The position numbers and the translations under genes were made by a program. This document shows positions 17,893-26,596 of a stretch of DNA of 64,000 nt, piece after piece. The first letter of the stretch is position 1; the number at the start of each line of letters is the position of its first letter. This DNA is from DAOSXA01 sp964526835 (GTDB lineage Bacteria > Zixibacteria > MSB-5A5 > GN15 > FEB-12): positions 1-64,000 of the forward strand of contig CAZGMK010000010.1 in the NCBI GenBank assembly GCA_964526835.1, read 5' to 3'. The notes beneath the pieces are model-generated. The model was not told where the DNA came from and made no database searches. It was given only the letters and a program-made list of their open reading frames with translations.

Positions 17893-18081
17893 GATGGCCG
17901 AAAAGCAGTTGGGCGGCGTTATGCCCGCATGGATGAGGCCGGGACTCCGTTTTGTATCACCGTCGACGGCCAGACGCTTGAAGACGACACCATGACTGTC
18001 CGAGACCGCGACACGATGGAGCAGAAGCGGATAAAAACCCCCGAGATCATCGATTTCCTGACGGAGAGGGTGCGCGGATAG
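17893..18081 (+). pseudogene. glyS: C-terminal relic of glycyl-tRNA synthetase (GlyQS type)
   Basis: Reading frame 17893-18081 (stop TAG at 18079) translates to the conserved end of the dimeric, eukaryote-like glycyl-tRNA synthetase: VGRRYARMDEAGTPFCITVD, then TLEDDTMTVRDRDTMEQKRI, and a tail ending FLTERVRG. These match the family's anticodon-binding-domain motifs GRRYRRxDExGTPFCVTxD and TVTVRxRDxxEQxRV. Only about 60 residues remain; a stop lies upstream in frame (17860-17862) and no earlier part of the enzyme is found between here and the outer-membrane gene. The ATG-started frames over this place are in the wrong register. It is a gene remnant immediately before a restriction-modification cassette. 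An intact copy presumably exists elsewhere. Confidence 0.85.
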
Positions 18082-18417
18082 GCAGGAGCGTTCGCTGCCT
18101 CTTCCTCCGGATTTGTGGTTGCGGTGCAGTCTGCGGGAGGGTAGATTGATGCCATGGGGAAGCAGTGGTACGGGAACCGGTGTGAGACTCAGATACATGG
18201 CGCTGGTCAGGTCGCAGTGGAAACACAAGCCAGACAGACAGAACGTTAGCGATGGACTTACGGAATGTCGACGTGCAGCTATGACAGGACGGAACCCGAC
18301 GCCGGGTGCCTAATCAGAGTCCCATCCGCAACCTGCCCGCCCGAAGATGTTGTGAAGAGACGATAAAGGTACTATTAGGCTCCCGAACCCGCGCATGACA
18401 AAACGGACAGATAGGCA
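18082..18417. other. Intergenic region before the methylase
   Basis: No gene seen. The stretch separates the glyS relic from the methylase start. A GGGAACCGGTGTGA segment looks faintly like part of a cobalamin aptamer but the rest does not fit. Confidence 0.4.
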
Positions 18418-21022
18418 TTGATGGCACGAAAGAAGAAGACTGCAAGCAAGCGGCCCATCGAGTCGTACGAGCACAAGGACAAGAAGCGTCCGAACAACCC
18501 ACCCGTCGGGCTGGTCACGCCCGAGACCGACCCGGACGCGGGGGCGAAGAAGACCTGGGCCTACGATCCGCATCTGGACCCGGAGCTGCAATGGGCGGGC
18601 AAGGCCGAACACACTTCCTTCGAGGTGCCGACGGTCTCGCTGCACGTCCACGAGCGCATCGACCCGCGCACGATCATCGACGCGGTGCGGAAGCGCAACG
18701 GCCAGGGCTACGCGGATCCGGGCGATCTCTTCTTCGGAATGGAGCCGGAAAACCCCGCCCCTGCGCGAGGCCATCGACTTCTACAAGCATGCCCACGGCT
18801 GGAGCAACCGGCTGGTGGCCGGCGACAGTCTGCTGGTGATGAACTCGCTGCTCGAGAAGGAGGGCATGGCGGGCAAGGTGCAGATGGTCTACCTCGACCC
18901 GCCCTACGGCATCCGCTACGGCTCCAACTTCCAGCCCTTTGTCAACAAGCGCGACGTGAAGGACGGCAAGGACGAGGACCTGACCGCCGAGCCGGAGCAG
19001 ATCCGCGCCTTCCGCGACACCTGGGAACTCGGCATCCACTCCTACCTGAGCTACCTGCGCGACCGCCTGCTGCTGGCACGGGAGCTTTTGACCGAGAGCG
19101 GCAGCGTCTTCGTTCAGATCAGCGACGAGAACGTGCACCACGTGCGGGAGTTGATGGATGAGGTGTTTGGGGCGGGGAATTTCGTTTCACAGATTTATTT
19201 CGCTACGACCAGCGGATTTGCTTCTTCAGCCCTGAGCCGTGTGGGTGATTTTCTCCTTTGGTACGCCAAAGACAAGTCACAGTTGAAGTATCGACAACTG
19301 TTTTTTGAGAAAAACAACCTTGCGACCGGTGACGATGCCTACAAGTATCTGGAATTGGAAGACGGCATCCGGAGGCCAATGACGCGTGATGAAAGGGAAG
19401 GTCTCCAAACTCTTCCCGGAGGTGCTCGAATTTATCGGCTTGGTGATTTACAGAGTCAAGGCGCTGCATCGGACGATACTCCATTTGAGTTTGAAGGCAG
19501 GGTGTTTAGACCAAAGCCGACAAGCCATTGGAAAGCAAGCTACCCGGAGGGAATGGAGAGACTCAGAAATGCCAACCGAATTGAATTATCAGGCAGCACG
19601 TTAAACTTTATTCGTTTTATCGATGACTACCCTGTCATGCCTATGAACAACTCGTGGATGGACACGGGTTTTGCCGGGTTCGCTACGGACAAAAGGTACG
19701 TTGTTGAAACGAACGCAAAGGTCATCGCTCGCTGCCTCCTGATGACCACCGACCCCGGCGACCTGGTCTTCGACCCCACCTGCGGCAGCGGCACGACGGC
19801 CTACGTGGCCGAGCAGTGGGGGCGGCGCTGGATCACCTGCGACACCTCGCGGGTGGCGCTGACGCTCGCGAAGCAGCGGCTGATGACGGCGGTGTTCGAC
19901 TACTACGAGTTGGCGCACCCGCACGAAGGCGTGGGCAGCGGCTTCACGTATAAGACCGTGCCGCACGTGACGCTCAAGTCCATCGCCAACAACCCGGACA
20001 TCCGGGAAGGCATGACCCGCGAGCAGATCGACGCGGCCATCGCCCGCCACGCGCCGCAGGAGACGCTCTACGACCAGCCGTTCGTGGACAAGAGGAAGAC
20101 CCGCGTCAGCGGCCCGTTCACCGTCGAGGCGGTCCCCGCCCCGGCGGTGAAGACCGTCGAGGAATTGCTGGAAGGCGCGCCGCAACCGGCGGATGCCTCT
20201 GTCGCTCGCTCCGGCGAGACGCTGCGTCAAGGTGAGTGGCGCGACGAACTACTGCGGGCCGGGATTCGTGGCAAGGCGGGCCAGCACATCCGTTTCGCCC
20301 GGCTGGAGCCGCTGCCCGGCTGCCGCTGGCTGCACGCTGACGGGGAAACGAAAGACGACGAAGGGCAGCGGATTGTCGTTTCCTTCGGCCCGGAGCACGC
20401 GCCGCTGGAGCAGCGCCAGGTGGAGCACGCCTGGGAGGAAGCCCGCACGCTGGCGCCGAGGCCGAAGATTCTGCTCTTTGCGGCGTTCCAGTTTGACCCG
20501 GAGGCGGCGAAGGACATCGACGAACTGACGCCCGAGAAGGCGGGGATGCAACTGCTGAAGGTGCAGATGAACGCCGATCTGCTGACGGACGACCTGAAGA
20601 AGAAGCGCGCCGGCAACGAGAGCTTCTGGCTGATCGGTCAGCCGGATGTGGTAGTGGAGCGCATCAAAGAGGGTACAGACAAGGGCAAATGCCGAGTCTC
20701 GGTACACGGCTTCGACTACTACAACACCAGGACCGGCGACATTGAATCGGGCGGCCAGGACAAGATTGCGGTCTGGCAGCTCGACACCGACTACGACGGG
20801 CGCAGCCTGTATCCACGTCAGGTGTTCTTCCCGATGGCCGGGCCGAAGGAGGGCTGGGCGAAGTTGGCCAGGAACCTGAAGGCCGAGATCGACGAGGAGT
20901 TGATCGAGGCCTACCGCGGCACGGTTTCGCTGCCCTTTGAACCGGGCGAGCATAAGCGCATCGCGGTCAAGATCGTGGACGACCGGGGGATCGAGAGTCT
21001 GAAGGTGATGGGGGTGGAGTGA
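18418..21022 (+). pseudogene. Type III-like adenine-specific DNA methyltransferase (Mod) with +1 frameshift
   Basis: N6-adenine methyltransferase of the beta class. The first 112 residues read in the frame from ATG 18418 (MARKKKTASKRP ... DLFFGMEPEN); then the coding frame moves by one base at AACCCC (18751-18756). Removing one C gives ENPPLREAIDFYKHAHGW and joins the downstream frame to the stop at 21022, for about 867 residues. Catalytic motif IV is DPPYGI (near 18898-18915), and the SAM-binding motif I, FDPTCGSGTT (near 19770-19800), comes after it, the beta-class order. The segment between them, about 19165-19730, is clearly poorer in GC than its flanks and is probably the target-recognition region. 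The stop overlaps the start of the restriction subunit. Without correction or ribosomal slippage the N-terminal part is truncated and the larger ORF would lack its start. A sequencing error in the C-run is possible. Confidence 0.85.
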
Positions 21023-23859
21023 TGGTCCGCACCACCATCGACCGCCTGATTATCAACTCGCCCTACGAGGAGCCGGCACAGCATTGGCGGTATGACCGCA
21101 AAGCGCGTACCTTCGATCTGGTCGAGGGCCGTCGGCCGGCGGGCTACGTGGTTGCCTCGGGTGAGTCCAGGGCATTCGACGACCCCGGAATCTTCGTGGA
21201 GATCCCGCTGGTCAACCAGATCCGCCCGCGCGTGGCGGCATGGCGGGCGGCCGGATATCCGGGCCTGACTGCGATCACCAAGCGGTTGCTCGACCACTGG
21301 CGCGATCCGGAAGGGTTCGAGGCGCGGCGGTTCTTCTTCTGCCAGTTGGAGGCGGTGGAGACGCTGATCTGGCTGGCCGAGGCGCCCGCGGCTGAACGGG
21401 TGGGCATCGAGATTCCCGGCGACGGCGGCGCGTTTCTGCGCCAGTGCTGCAAGATGGCGACCGGGTCGGGGAAGACCATCGTCATGGCAATGGTGATTGC
21501 ATGGCAGGTGCTCAACAAAGTAGCTTCGCTGCAGGATGCCCGTTTCTCCAGGAACGTACTGGTCATCGCACCCGGGCTGACTGTCAAGAGCCGTTTGGCA
21601 GTGCTGGAACCGGCCGCGCACGACAACTACTATGAGGCTTTCGACATCGTGCCGTCGGCACTGATGGACAAGCTGCGTCAGGGCAAGGTGCTGGTGCGCA
21701 ACTGGCACGCGCTGGCCTGGGACAGCGAGGAGCAGATCAATAAGCGGCGCAGCGTGGACAAGCGCGGTGTCAAGAGTAACGAAGCCTACACCCGTGACGT
21801 GCTGGGCGAGATGGCGAAGGCGCGCAACCTGCTGGTGATCAATGACGAGGCGCACCACGCCTGGCGCGTCAATTGGGAGGCCGAGGGCAAGTACTTGCGC
21901 TCGCGCGACCTGAAGGACAGCGCCCGGGAGGCCACCGTGTGGATCGGCGGACTGGACCGACTGCAATGCTCTCGGGGTATCCTGCGCTGCTACGACTTCT
22001 CAGCGACACCCTTCACTCCATCCGGCAAGAAGAGCCGCGAGGAAGCGCTGTTTGGCTGGATCGTAAGCGATTTCGGGCTGAACGACGCCATCGAATCGGG
22101 GCTGGTGAAGACCCCGCGTGTGGTAGTGCGCGACGATGCCGTACCCGACGCCAAGACCTATAAGTCACGCCTCTACCATATTTACAACGATAGGGATGTG
22201 AAGGACGACCTCAACCGGCGCGCCCAGCCCGAGGAGCCGCTGCCTGACCTCGTGCTGAATGCATATTACCTGCTGGGTTACGACTGGCGTGAGGCGTGGA
22301 AGGCCTGGCGCGAGGCAGGACTGCCGACCCCGCCGGTGATGATAACCGTCTGCAACCGCACCGAGACGGCGGCGCGGGTGAAACACGCCTTCGATTCCGG
22401 GCATATCCACATCGAGGAGTTGTGCGATCCGGATCGCGTGCTGCACATCGACTCGAAGGTGCTGGATCAAGCCGAAGCGAAGGAAGAGGCAAACGTCCCC
22501 GCGGAGGTGGCCGCCTCAGACTCGTCCGAAGATGCCGACGAATCGGACGCCGCAGCGCAGCCCAAGCTAACCAAGGACCAGCAGAAGGAGATCGTTCGGC
22601 AAATAGTGGCGACGGTCGGCAAAGTGGGAGAGCCCGGACAGCGATTCCAGAACATCATTTCGGTTGCCATGCTGAGTGAGGGGTGGGACGCAAAAACGGT
22701 GACGCACATCATGGGCCTGCGCGCCTTTTCGTCGCAACTGTTGTGCGAGCAGGTTGTCGGCCGCGGGCTGCGGCGCACCTCCTACGAAGTGAACCCCGAG
22801 ACAGGTGTGTTCGAGGCGGAGTATGTCAACATTTTCGGCGTGCCGTTCACGTTTCTGCCGCATGAGGGTGGTGAAGACGGGCCACCACCACCCCCGAAGC
22901 CGAAAACGGCTGTCGAGCCGGACCCGGCCAAGGCCGAGTTCGCGATCCGTTGGCCCAACGTAATCCGCATCGACCGGGTGTTCAAACCGACGCTGATTCT
23001 GGATTGGGATAAGGCAAAGGAGCTGGAACTAGACGCGGCGCAGACTGCCCAGGTAGCGGAACTGGCACCGATTCTCGAAGGCAAGCCCGACGTGTCCGGA
23101 GTCAATCGTATCGACTTGGAGCGCTTGGCGCGCGAGTTCCGCACGCAGCGCATCATCTTCAAGACCGCGCGGGATGTCTTTGATCAGATGAAGCATACCT
23201 GGCAGGGCAGCCGTGAAGTGTTGCTGGCGCAACTGGTCCGCGTCGTCGAGGAGTTCATCCAGTGCGACAAGATCACGATAACACCGCCGCTATTCTATCA
23301 GGATGAGCTGCGCCGGCGGTTGATCGTAACGCTCAATATGTCCCGGGTCGTGCAGCACGTCTGGGAGGCCGTCCGACAGGAGAAGACGGAACGCCTGACG
23401 CCCGTGTTCGACCGTGACCATCCGATCCGCGCCACCGGTGACATGCGTACTTGGTACACAGGCAAGCCGTGCGAGCGGACCAAGCGGTCGCACATCAACG
23501 TTTGTGTCTACGACAGCACCTGGGAGGCATCGGATGCGTTCGCTTTGGACGACAATGACGCGGTGAGCGCCTGGGTCAAAAACGACCATCTGGGCTTCGA
23601 AGTGCTGTATGTCTATCGTGGTGTTGTGCGCAAGTACCGGCCGGACTTTCTGGTCTGCCTGAGGAACGGCTCGTACCTGGTGCTGGAGACCAAAGGCCAG
23701 AACACGGAGCAGGACAAGGTAAAGCGTCGGTACCTCGACGAGTGGTGCGAGGCAGTGAACTCACACGGCGGGTTCGGGCAGTGGCACTCGGCGTTGGCGG
23801 GCAGGCCTGGCGAGATACGTGATATCCTGATGAAGACCCAGGCCGCGCAGCCCACATAG
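21022..23859 (+). CDS. Type III-like restriction endonuclease (Res) subunit
   Basis: ATP-dependent helicase-nuclease partner of the preceding methylase, about 945 residues. Superfamily 2 helicase motifs are in order: Walker A in MATGSGKTIV (near residue 150), DEAH-box NDEAHHAW (near 275), motif III FSATPF (near 330), and motif VI QVVGRGLRR (near 580). An acidic linker (DSSEDADESDAA) lies in the middle. Near the C-terminus RPDFLVCL...LVLETKG gives the PD-(D/E)xK nuclease pattern. The ATG at 21022 overlaps the methylase stop (TGATG), so translation is coupled. Both genes have higher GC and different codon use from the neighbours, which suggests lateral transfer. No specificity subunit is present, as expected for Type III and related two-gene systems. 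Confidence 0.92.
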   Translation: MVRTTIDRLIINSPYEEPAQHWRYDRKARTFDLVEGRRPAGYVVASGESRAFDDPGIFVEIPLVNQIRPRVAAWRAAGYPGLTAITKRLLDHWRDPEGFEARRFFFCQLEAVETLIWLAEAPAAERVGIEIPGDGGAFLRQCCKMATGSGKTIVMAMVIAWQVLNKVASLQDARFSRNVLVIAPGLTVKSRLAVLEPAAHDNYYEAFDIVPSALMDKLRQGKVLVRNWHALAWDSEEQINKRRSVDKRGVKSNEAYTRDVLGEMAKARNLLVINDEAHHAWRVNWEAEGKYLRSRDLKDSAREATVWIGGLDRLQCSRGILRCYDFSATPFTPSGKKSREEALFGWIVSDFGLNDAIESGLVKTPRVVVRDDAVPDAKTYKSRLYHIYNDRDVKDDLNRRAQPEEPLPDLVLNAYYLLGYDWREAWKAWREAGLPTPPVMITVCNRTETAARVKHAFDSGHIHIEELCDPDRVLHIDSKVLDQAEAKEEANVPAEVAASDSSEDADESDAAAQPKLTKDQQKEIVRQIVATVGKVGEPGQRFQNIISVAMLSEGWDAKTVTHIMGLRAFSSQLLCEQVVGRGLRRTSYEVNPETGVFEAEYVNIFGVPFTFLPHEGGEDGPPPPPKPKTAVEPDPAKAEFAIRWPNVIRIDRVFKPTLILDWDKAKELELDAAQTAQVAELAPILEGKPDVSGVNRIDLERLAREFRTQRIIFKTARDVFDQMKHTWQGSREVLLAQLVRVVEEFIQCDKITITPPLFYQDELRRRLIVTLNMSRVVQHVWEAVRQEKTERLTPVFDRDHPIRATGDMRTWYTGKPCERTKRSHINVCVYDSTWEASDAFALDDNDAVSAWVKNDHLGFEVLYVYRGVVRKYRPDFLVCLRNGSYLVLETKGQNTEQDKVKRRYLDEWCEAVNSHGGFGQWHSALAGRPGEIRDILMKTQAAQPT

Positions 23860-23947
23860 GTCCTCCTCCCTTCGCTGCCCTCACTCGCGGAGGGCGGCCG
23901 GCGGGTGGTTCCCATCCGGCGCAGATTACGCGGTGCCGTCTTATCGC

Positions 23948-23976
23948 TTGACACTATGTCCGTCCAGCCCTATTTT
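23948..23976 (+). promoter_or_regulatory. Sigma70-type promoter of the non-coding unit
   Basis: TTGACA (23948-23953), exactly 17 bases, then TATTTT (23971-23976). No normal gene follows for more than 600 bases; the expected transcript begins near 23983 and runs through the two-codon ORF. Confidence 0.55.
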
Positions 23977-24089
23977 ACCTCTGTAGCCGTACACGGCGGC
24001 TTGCCCCACCTGTCAGTCATTCATACCGAAGACCACGCCATGGATTGGTGTGCCTGTGACTGAAACGCAGCCCCCTTCGCCGCGAAGTT

Positions 24090-24163
24090 GGGAACGTTGC
24101 AACAAGGAGGGTGTGCCTATGAAGTAATCCGTGCCCGAACCGGCTGTTGGCGACCGGCTCGGG
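24090..24163 (+). promoter_or_regulatory. Start-stop mini-ORF element, copy A
   Basis: AAGGAGG (24104-24110), 8 bases, then ATG AAG TAA (24119-24127): an ideal initiation site for a two-residue peptide. Six bases later CCCGAACCGG (24134-24143) pairs with CCGGCTCGGG (24154-24163). A second copy with the same order lies at 39828-39904; the two share GAACG..TGCAACA.GGAGGG..GTG..ATGA.GTA.TCC (dots mark differences). The role is unknown; a translated regulatory leader or a ribosome-loading site are possibilities. Confidence 0.6.
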
Positions 24164-24366
24164 ATGGAACCTGATCAACAACGCGTAATGCTGATCGCGA
24201 GGCGCCCCGAAGCGGTTGCTCGAATCACCCCGGGGCCGTGCGGCCCGACCGCGGCGGGACTACTCCCCACGCGCTCACCTTCACATCAGGGTAGCCGCCG
24301 CACGATTCGGGTTGCCTGTCGGCGGGGCCTCGCCATAACGCCAAAAGGAAATCCGTAATACGACCC

Positions 24367-24405
24367 GGCTCGGCCGGTTCATTCATCCGGTCGGGCCGTT
24401 TCATA
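24367..24405 (+). terminator. Candidate terminator hairpin of the non-coding unit
   Basis: A 12-bp stem with three G-T pairs (CGGCTCGGCCGG with CCGGTCGGGCCG) around a TTCATTCAT loop, followed by TTTCATAT. The T-run is short. Together with the promoter near 23950 it would bound an RNA of about 420 bases. Confidence 0.5.
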
Positions 24406-24603
24406 TATCCTTCAGACTATAGGGGATTGCCCCACCGTTTCATCAGTCGGGCGACCCGCCCGGCCCTGGCCGGCGCGCCATAAGGCATCGTAAGTCATTG
24501 TTACAGAAGCAATTATCCAGCCGAGATCGGATCACGAAGGCGGTGGCACCAAGCTTGCGAACAGACCTCACTGAAACAGTCACGCAAGACAGGACTGGAC
24601 ATG

Positions 24604-24831
24604 ATGAGAGTTAAGTTTGTGCTGACAATGGACGATCTAGTGGTCGACGACCAGCGGGTCGACCAGTTGATCATCGACTGGGAATCCGATCTTCAGCATG
24701 AGGAGATCCTCAGGCTGTCCCATGAGTGGATCAGCTCGCAGAACTTCCTCACGCAGCGAATGGTTGGCCTCACGCGGGTCGGGGAATCATCGCTGACCAT
24801 CGAACCCCTTGATGAGATGGAAGATGTCTAA
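24604..24831 (+). CDS. Small acidic hypothetical protein
   Basis: 75 residues (MRVKFVLTMDD...), rich in Asp, Glu and hydrophobic residues, no Cys, no signal peptide and no membrane segment. Not recognised. An in-frame ATG lies one codon earlier (24601); AGGA is at about 10 bases before. Its stop codon overlaps the start of the next gene by 8 bases (ATGTCTAA), so the two are translationally coupled and probably work together. Confidence 0.6.
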   Translation: MRVKFVLTMDDLVVDDQRVDQLIIDWESDLQHEEILRLSHEWISSQNFLTQRMVGLTRVGESSLTIEPLDEMEDV

Positions 24832-25162
24832 GGAAGCCACGCTGATCAGCCGCCTCGATGACCTCTCCCAGCAAGCCCGGCACGCCGCCGACGATTATTC
24901 GGGGGTGCTGGGAAGTATCAGGGAAGTGATCATCCAACATTTCGGTCAGAATGGCCTCTACGCCGCTTATATCCTTGCGGCGGTGCTGGTCCTGGTGCTC
25001 GTGTCGCGGCTGACCAGGATAAGCTTCAATGTCTTCAAGTTCGTAGTGGTACCCGCCCTCGCCCTGGCTTTCGTCGTCAGCCTCGTCACCAGCATGCAGT
25101 TTGTGGCTCTGCTTCCGGTCACTGTTACTGTCTGCTCGCTGATCCTCCTGTTTAAGGGGTGA
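24824..25162 (+). CDS. Small membrane protein
   Basis: About 112 residues starting MSKEATLISRLDDL. An N-terminal amphipathic or coiled segment (~1-45) is followed by two hydrophobic stretches: YAAYILAAVLVLVLVSRL (~48-65) and FVVVPALALAFVVSLV to the end, so two or three membrane helices. The start at 24824 is chosen because it overlaps the preceding stop and has GGAAG in front; an earlier in-frame ATG at 24809 is less likely. No family recognised. Confidence 0.65.
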   Translation: MSKEATLISRLDDLSQQARHAADDYSGVLGSIREVIIQHFGQNGLYAAYILAAVLVLVLVSRLTRISFNVFKFVVVPALALAFVVSLVTSMQFVALLPVTVTVCSLILLFKG

Positions 25163-25362
25163 TCCCCACACACAGAGGGGCCCGGTCCATCATCGGAGAG
25201 GCTTCGGACCTTCTGCAAATGCCCGCACCCAAACCCTAAGCACCCATACGCCAACGACCTGCAGCACCGACCCGGCGGCGGCAGCCGGCTTGCTCGATAT
25301 CCTGCACGATTCGACGCCGACCACCGCGTCTTCCGGAGAAGCAGGTTGCAAGCTGGTGTTGC

Positions 25363-25815
25363 ATGGTGAATACTCATATCTGCATTTATTGCCGGGGCCA
25401 ACTGGTCAACCGCCGGGGTGTCCTGATCTGCCCGCGCTGCAACAGCAAAGAGATTGATCGGGTCGGGGCGATTCTTGAGCCATTCGAAGATGATGACCAT
25501 ATCTTCATAGAGTGTCCCGGGGCCACTCTCTATGCTCCCGGCACCACCGAGGTAGTGGCCGGAGTCAGGTGGCACGACCGGGACGATCCCCTTAAAGGCT
25601 ACAAGATCATCGGTCACCCGGTGTACGCGCCCGACCACCGACGACGGCGGCGGATCAAGCGTGAAGCCCTCGGCAGCATTCGTCGGTGCCGAGCCTGTCA
25701 GGACTATACAATTCGGATGCGACGCAAGGAGGGTCCGGATTTCTACATCCCGTCATCAAAGCATCCGGGCCGTAAGAAGCTCAAGCCGGTCAGGCACTTA
25801 ACATACGAACCATAA
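25363..25815 (+). CDS. Zinc-ribbon hypothetical protein
   Basis: 150 residues. The N-terminus has a zinc ribbon CIYC...CPRC (residues 7-28), and a second pair, CRAC, lies near residue 110. The C-terminal part is very basic (RRRRRIKREALG, GRKKLKPVRH), which suggests nucleic-acid binding. No known family could be named. It stands alone on this strand between a 200-base gap and a convergent small gene. Ribosome-binding site not obvious (GCTGGTG before the ATG). Confidence 0.65.
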   Translation: MVNTHICIYCRGQLVNRRGVLICPRCNSKEIDRVGAILEPFEDDDHIFIECPGATLYAPGTTEVVAGVRWHDRDDPLKGYKIIGHPVYAPDHRRRRRIKREALGSIRRCRACQDYTIRMRRKEGPDFYIPSSKHPGRKKLKPVRHLTYEP

Positions 25816-25986
25816 CGCACACGGGTTGTAGCGTGGCGGACATACCCCACCGCCGCAGCCTGATCTGAATCTACCTTCCTGAACTTGTCTGAATCAAGAA
25901 CCTCTTGTCGCGACCGAGGTCGCAACCCGATCCGACAAACCCGCCTTTTCGCGGATAGCTACATCCGCGAAGCGCTCAGAAGCCGA

Positions 25987-26247
25987 CTAAAGGCACCAGA
26001 AGCTCTTCTCGAGCGCATGTCCGATCTCCTCGATCGACGGAAACCGTCCGGGCTTCCGCCCTCTGGCCATTTCCGATTGGCTCAAGTCAATCCCGCAGCC
26101 GTTGATGGTAATCTTGGGTACCTCAACCGGCTGCTCGTGCTCGATGAAACTGGCCAGGATACCGCGGTCCTTGCAGTATTTCCTGACGAAATCGCGCGTG
26201 CGGGTCTGCCTGGGATCTTTGCTTGAGTATACCAACCCAATTTCCAT
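25987..26247 (-). CDS. Small thioredoxin/glutaredoxin-fold protein without CxxC
   Basis: 86 residues. The start MEIGLVYSSKDPRQTRTRDF has the beta-alpha pattern of glutaredoxins, but the place of the active-site CxxC is SKDP, with no cysteine. HEQPVEVPKITINGC contains the cis-proline region (VPKITING) that is characteristic of the fold. Two Cys residues remain (in YCKD and NGCG). It may bind a partner rather than reduce disulfides. AGGAG lies about 11 bases before the ATG. It is convergent with the zinc-ribbon gene. Confidence 0.6.
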   Translation of the reverse strand: MEIGLVYSSKDPRQTRTRDFVRKYCKDRGILASFIEHEQPVEVPKITINGCGIDLSQSEMARGRKPGRFPSIEEIGHALEKSFWCL

Positions 26248-26596
26248 TTGGTATCAAACTCCTGTTAATCATAACCTAAACGGCAGACCCGGATGGGGTC
26301 AACAAAAAGTCCACATGTCCTTATCTGTTTTAACGTATGAACACCCCAAAAGGTGCCGAAATCTTTGACTTCTGACGGGGGCTGCACGCATAATGTTAAA
26401 TACTTGTCGCGAAACGTTATAACATCTCCGTGCGGAGCGGCTTGCCGGCCCGCTAATGGTCGTTGCGGGAACTCCCTCGCGGGGCGGTTGTTCTCTCAGG
26501 TTAGTGAGCAATGCCTGATATCAGCCCCGGCTGCCGGGCGGTTTCAGGCGAGAGGACATGACCAAACCTGTCATATTATGCTGAGGAGTCAACCCC
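26248..26596. other. Upstream region of the superoxide dismutase gene
   Basis: A 349-base divergent intergenic stretch. Holds the sodB promoter and an inverted ATGTTA/TAACAT pair (26393-26398 and 26420-26425). No gene seen. Confidence 0.5.
26365..26425 (+). promoter_or_regulatory. Candidate sodB promoter with inverted repeat
   Basis: TTGACT (26365-26370), 18 bases, CATAAT (26389-26394). ATGTTA overlapping the -10 pairs with TAACAT (26420-26425) around the likely start of transcription, a possible operator. The leader to the sodB ATG is about 195 bases. Confidence 0.5.

Larger units (their letters stand above)
23860..24603. other. Gene-free region with a non-coding transcription unit
   Basis: About 740 bases without a normal gene. 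It contains a promoter (23948-23976), a two-codon ORF behind a strong ribosome-binding site (24104-24127), a hairpin (24134-24163) and a long terminator-like hairpin (24367-24398). A plus frame after the two-codon stop (to 24358) has no start site of its own and no recognisable content. Confidence 0.5.

Noticed and set aside
17783..17995. 70-codon plus-strand ORF
   Set aside because: It overlaps the glyS relic in a different frame; the relic frame carries the recognisable conserved sequence.
18110..18240. Possible cobalamin riboswitch before the methylase
   Set aside because: Only a GGGAA..GGTG fragment matches; the B12-box and the rest of the core are missing, and the gene behind it is unrelated.
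18751..18756. Classical phase-variable repeat in the methylase
   Set aside because: A run of four C is too short for the slipped-strand tracts known from phase-variable mod genes, so a mutation or sequencing error is likelier.
24131..24358. Frame continuing after the two-codon ORF as a gene read through TAA
   Set aside because: No start of its own, no family features, and the second copy of the element has no comparable continuation.
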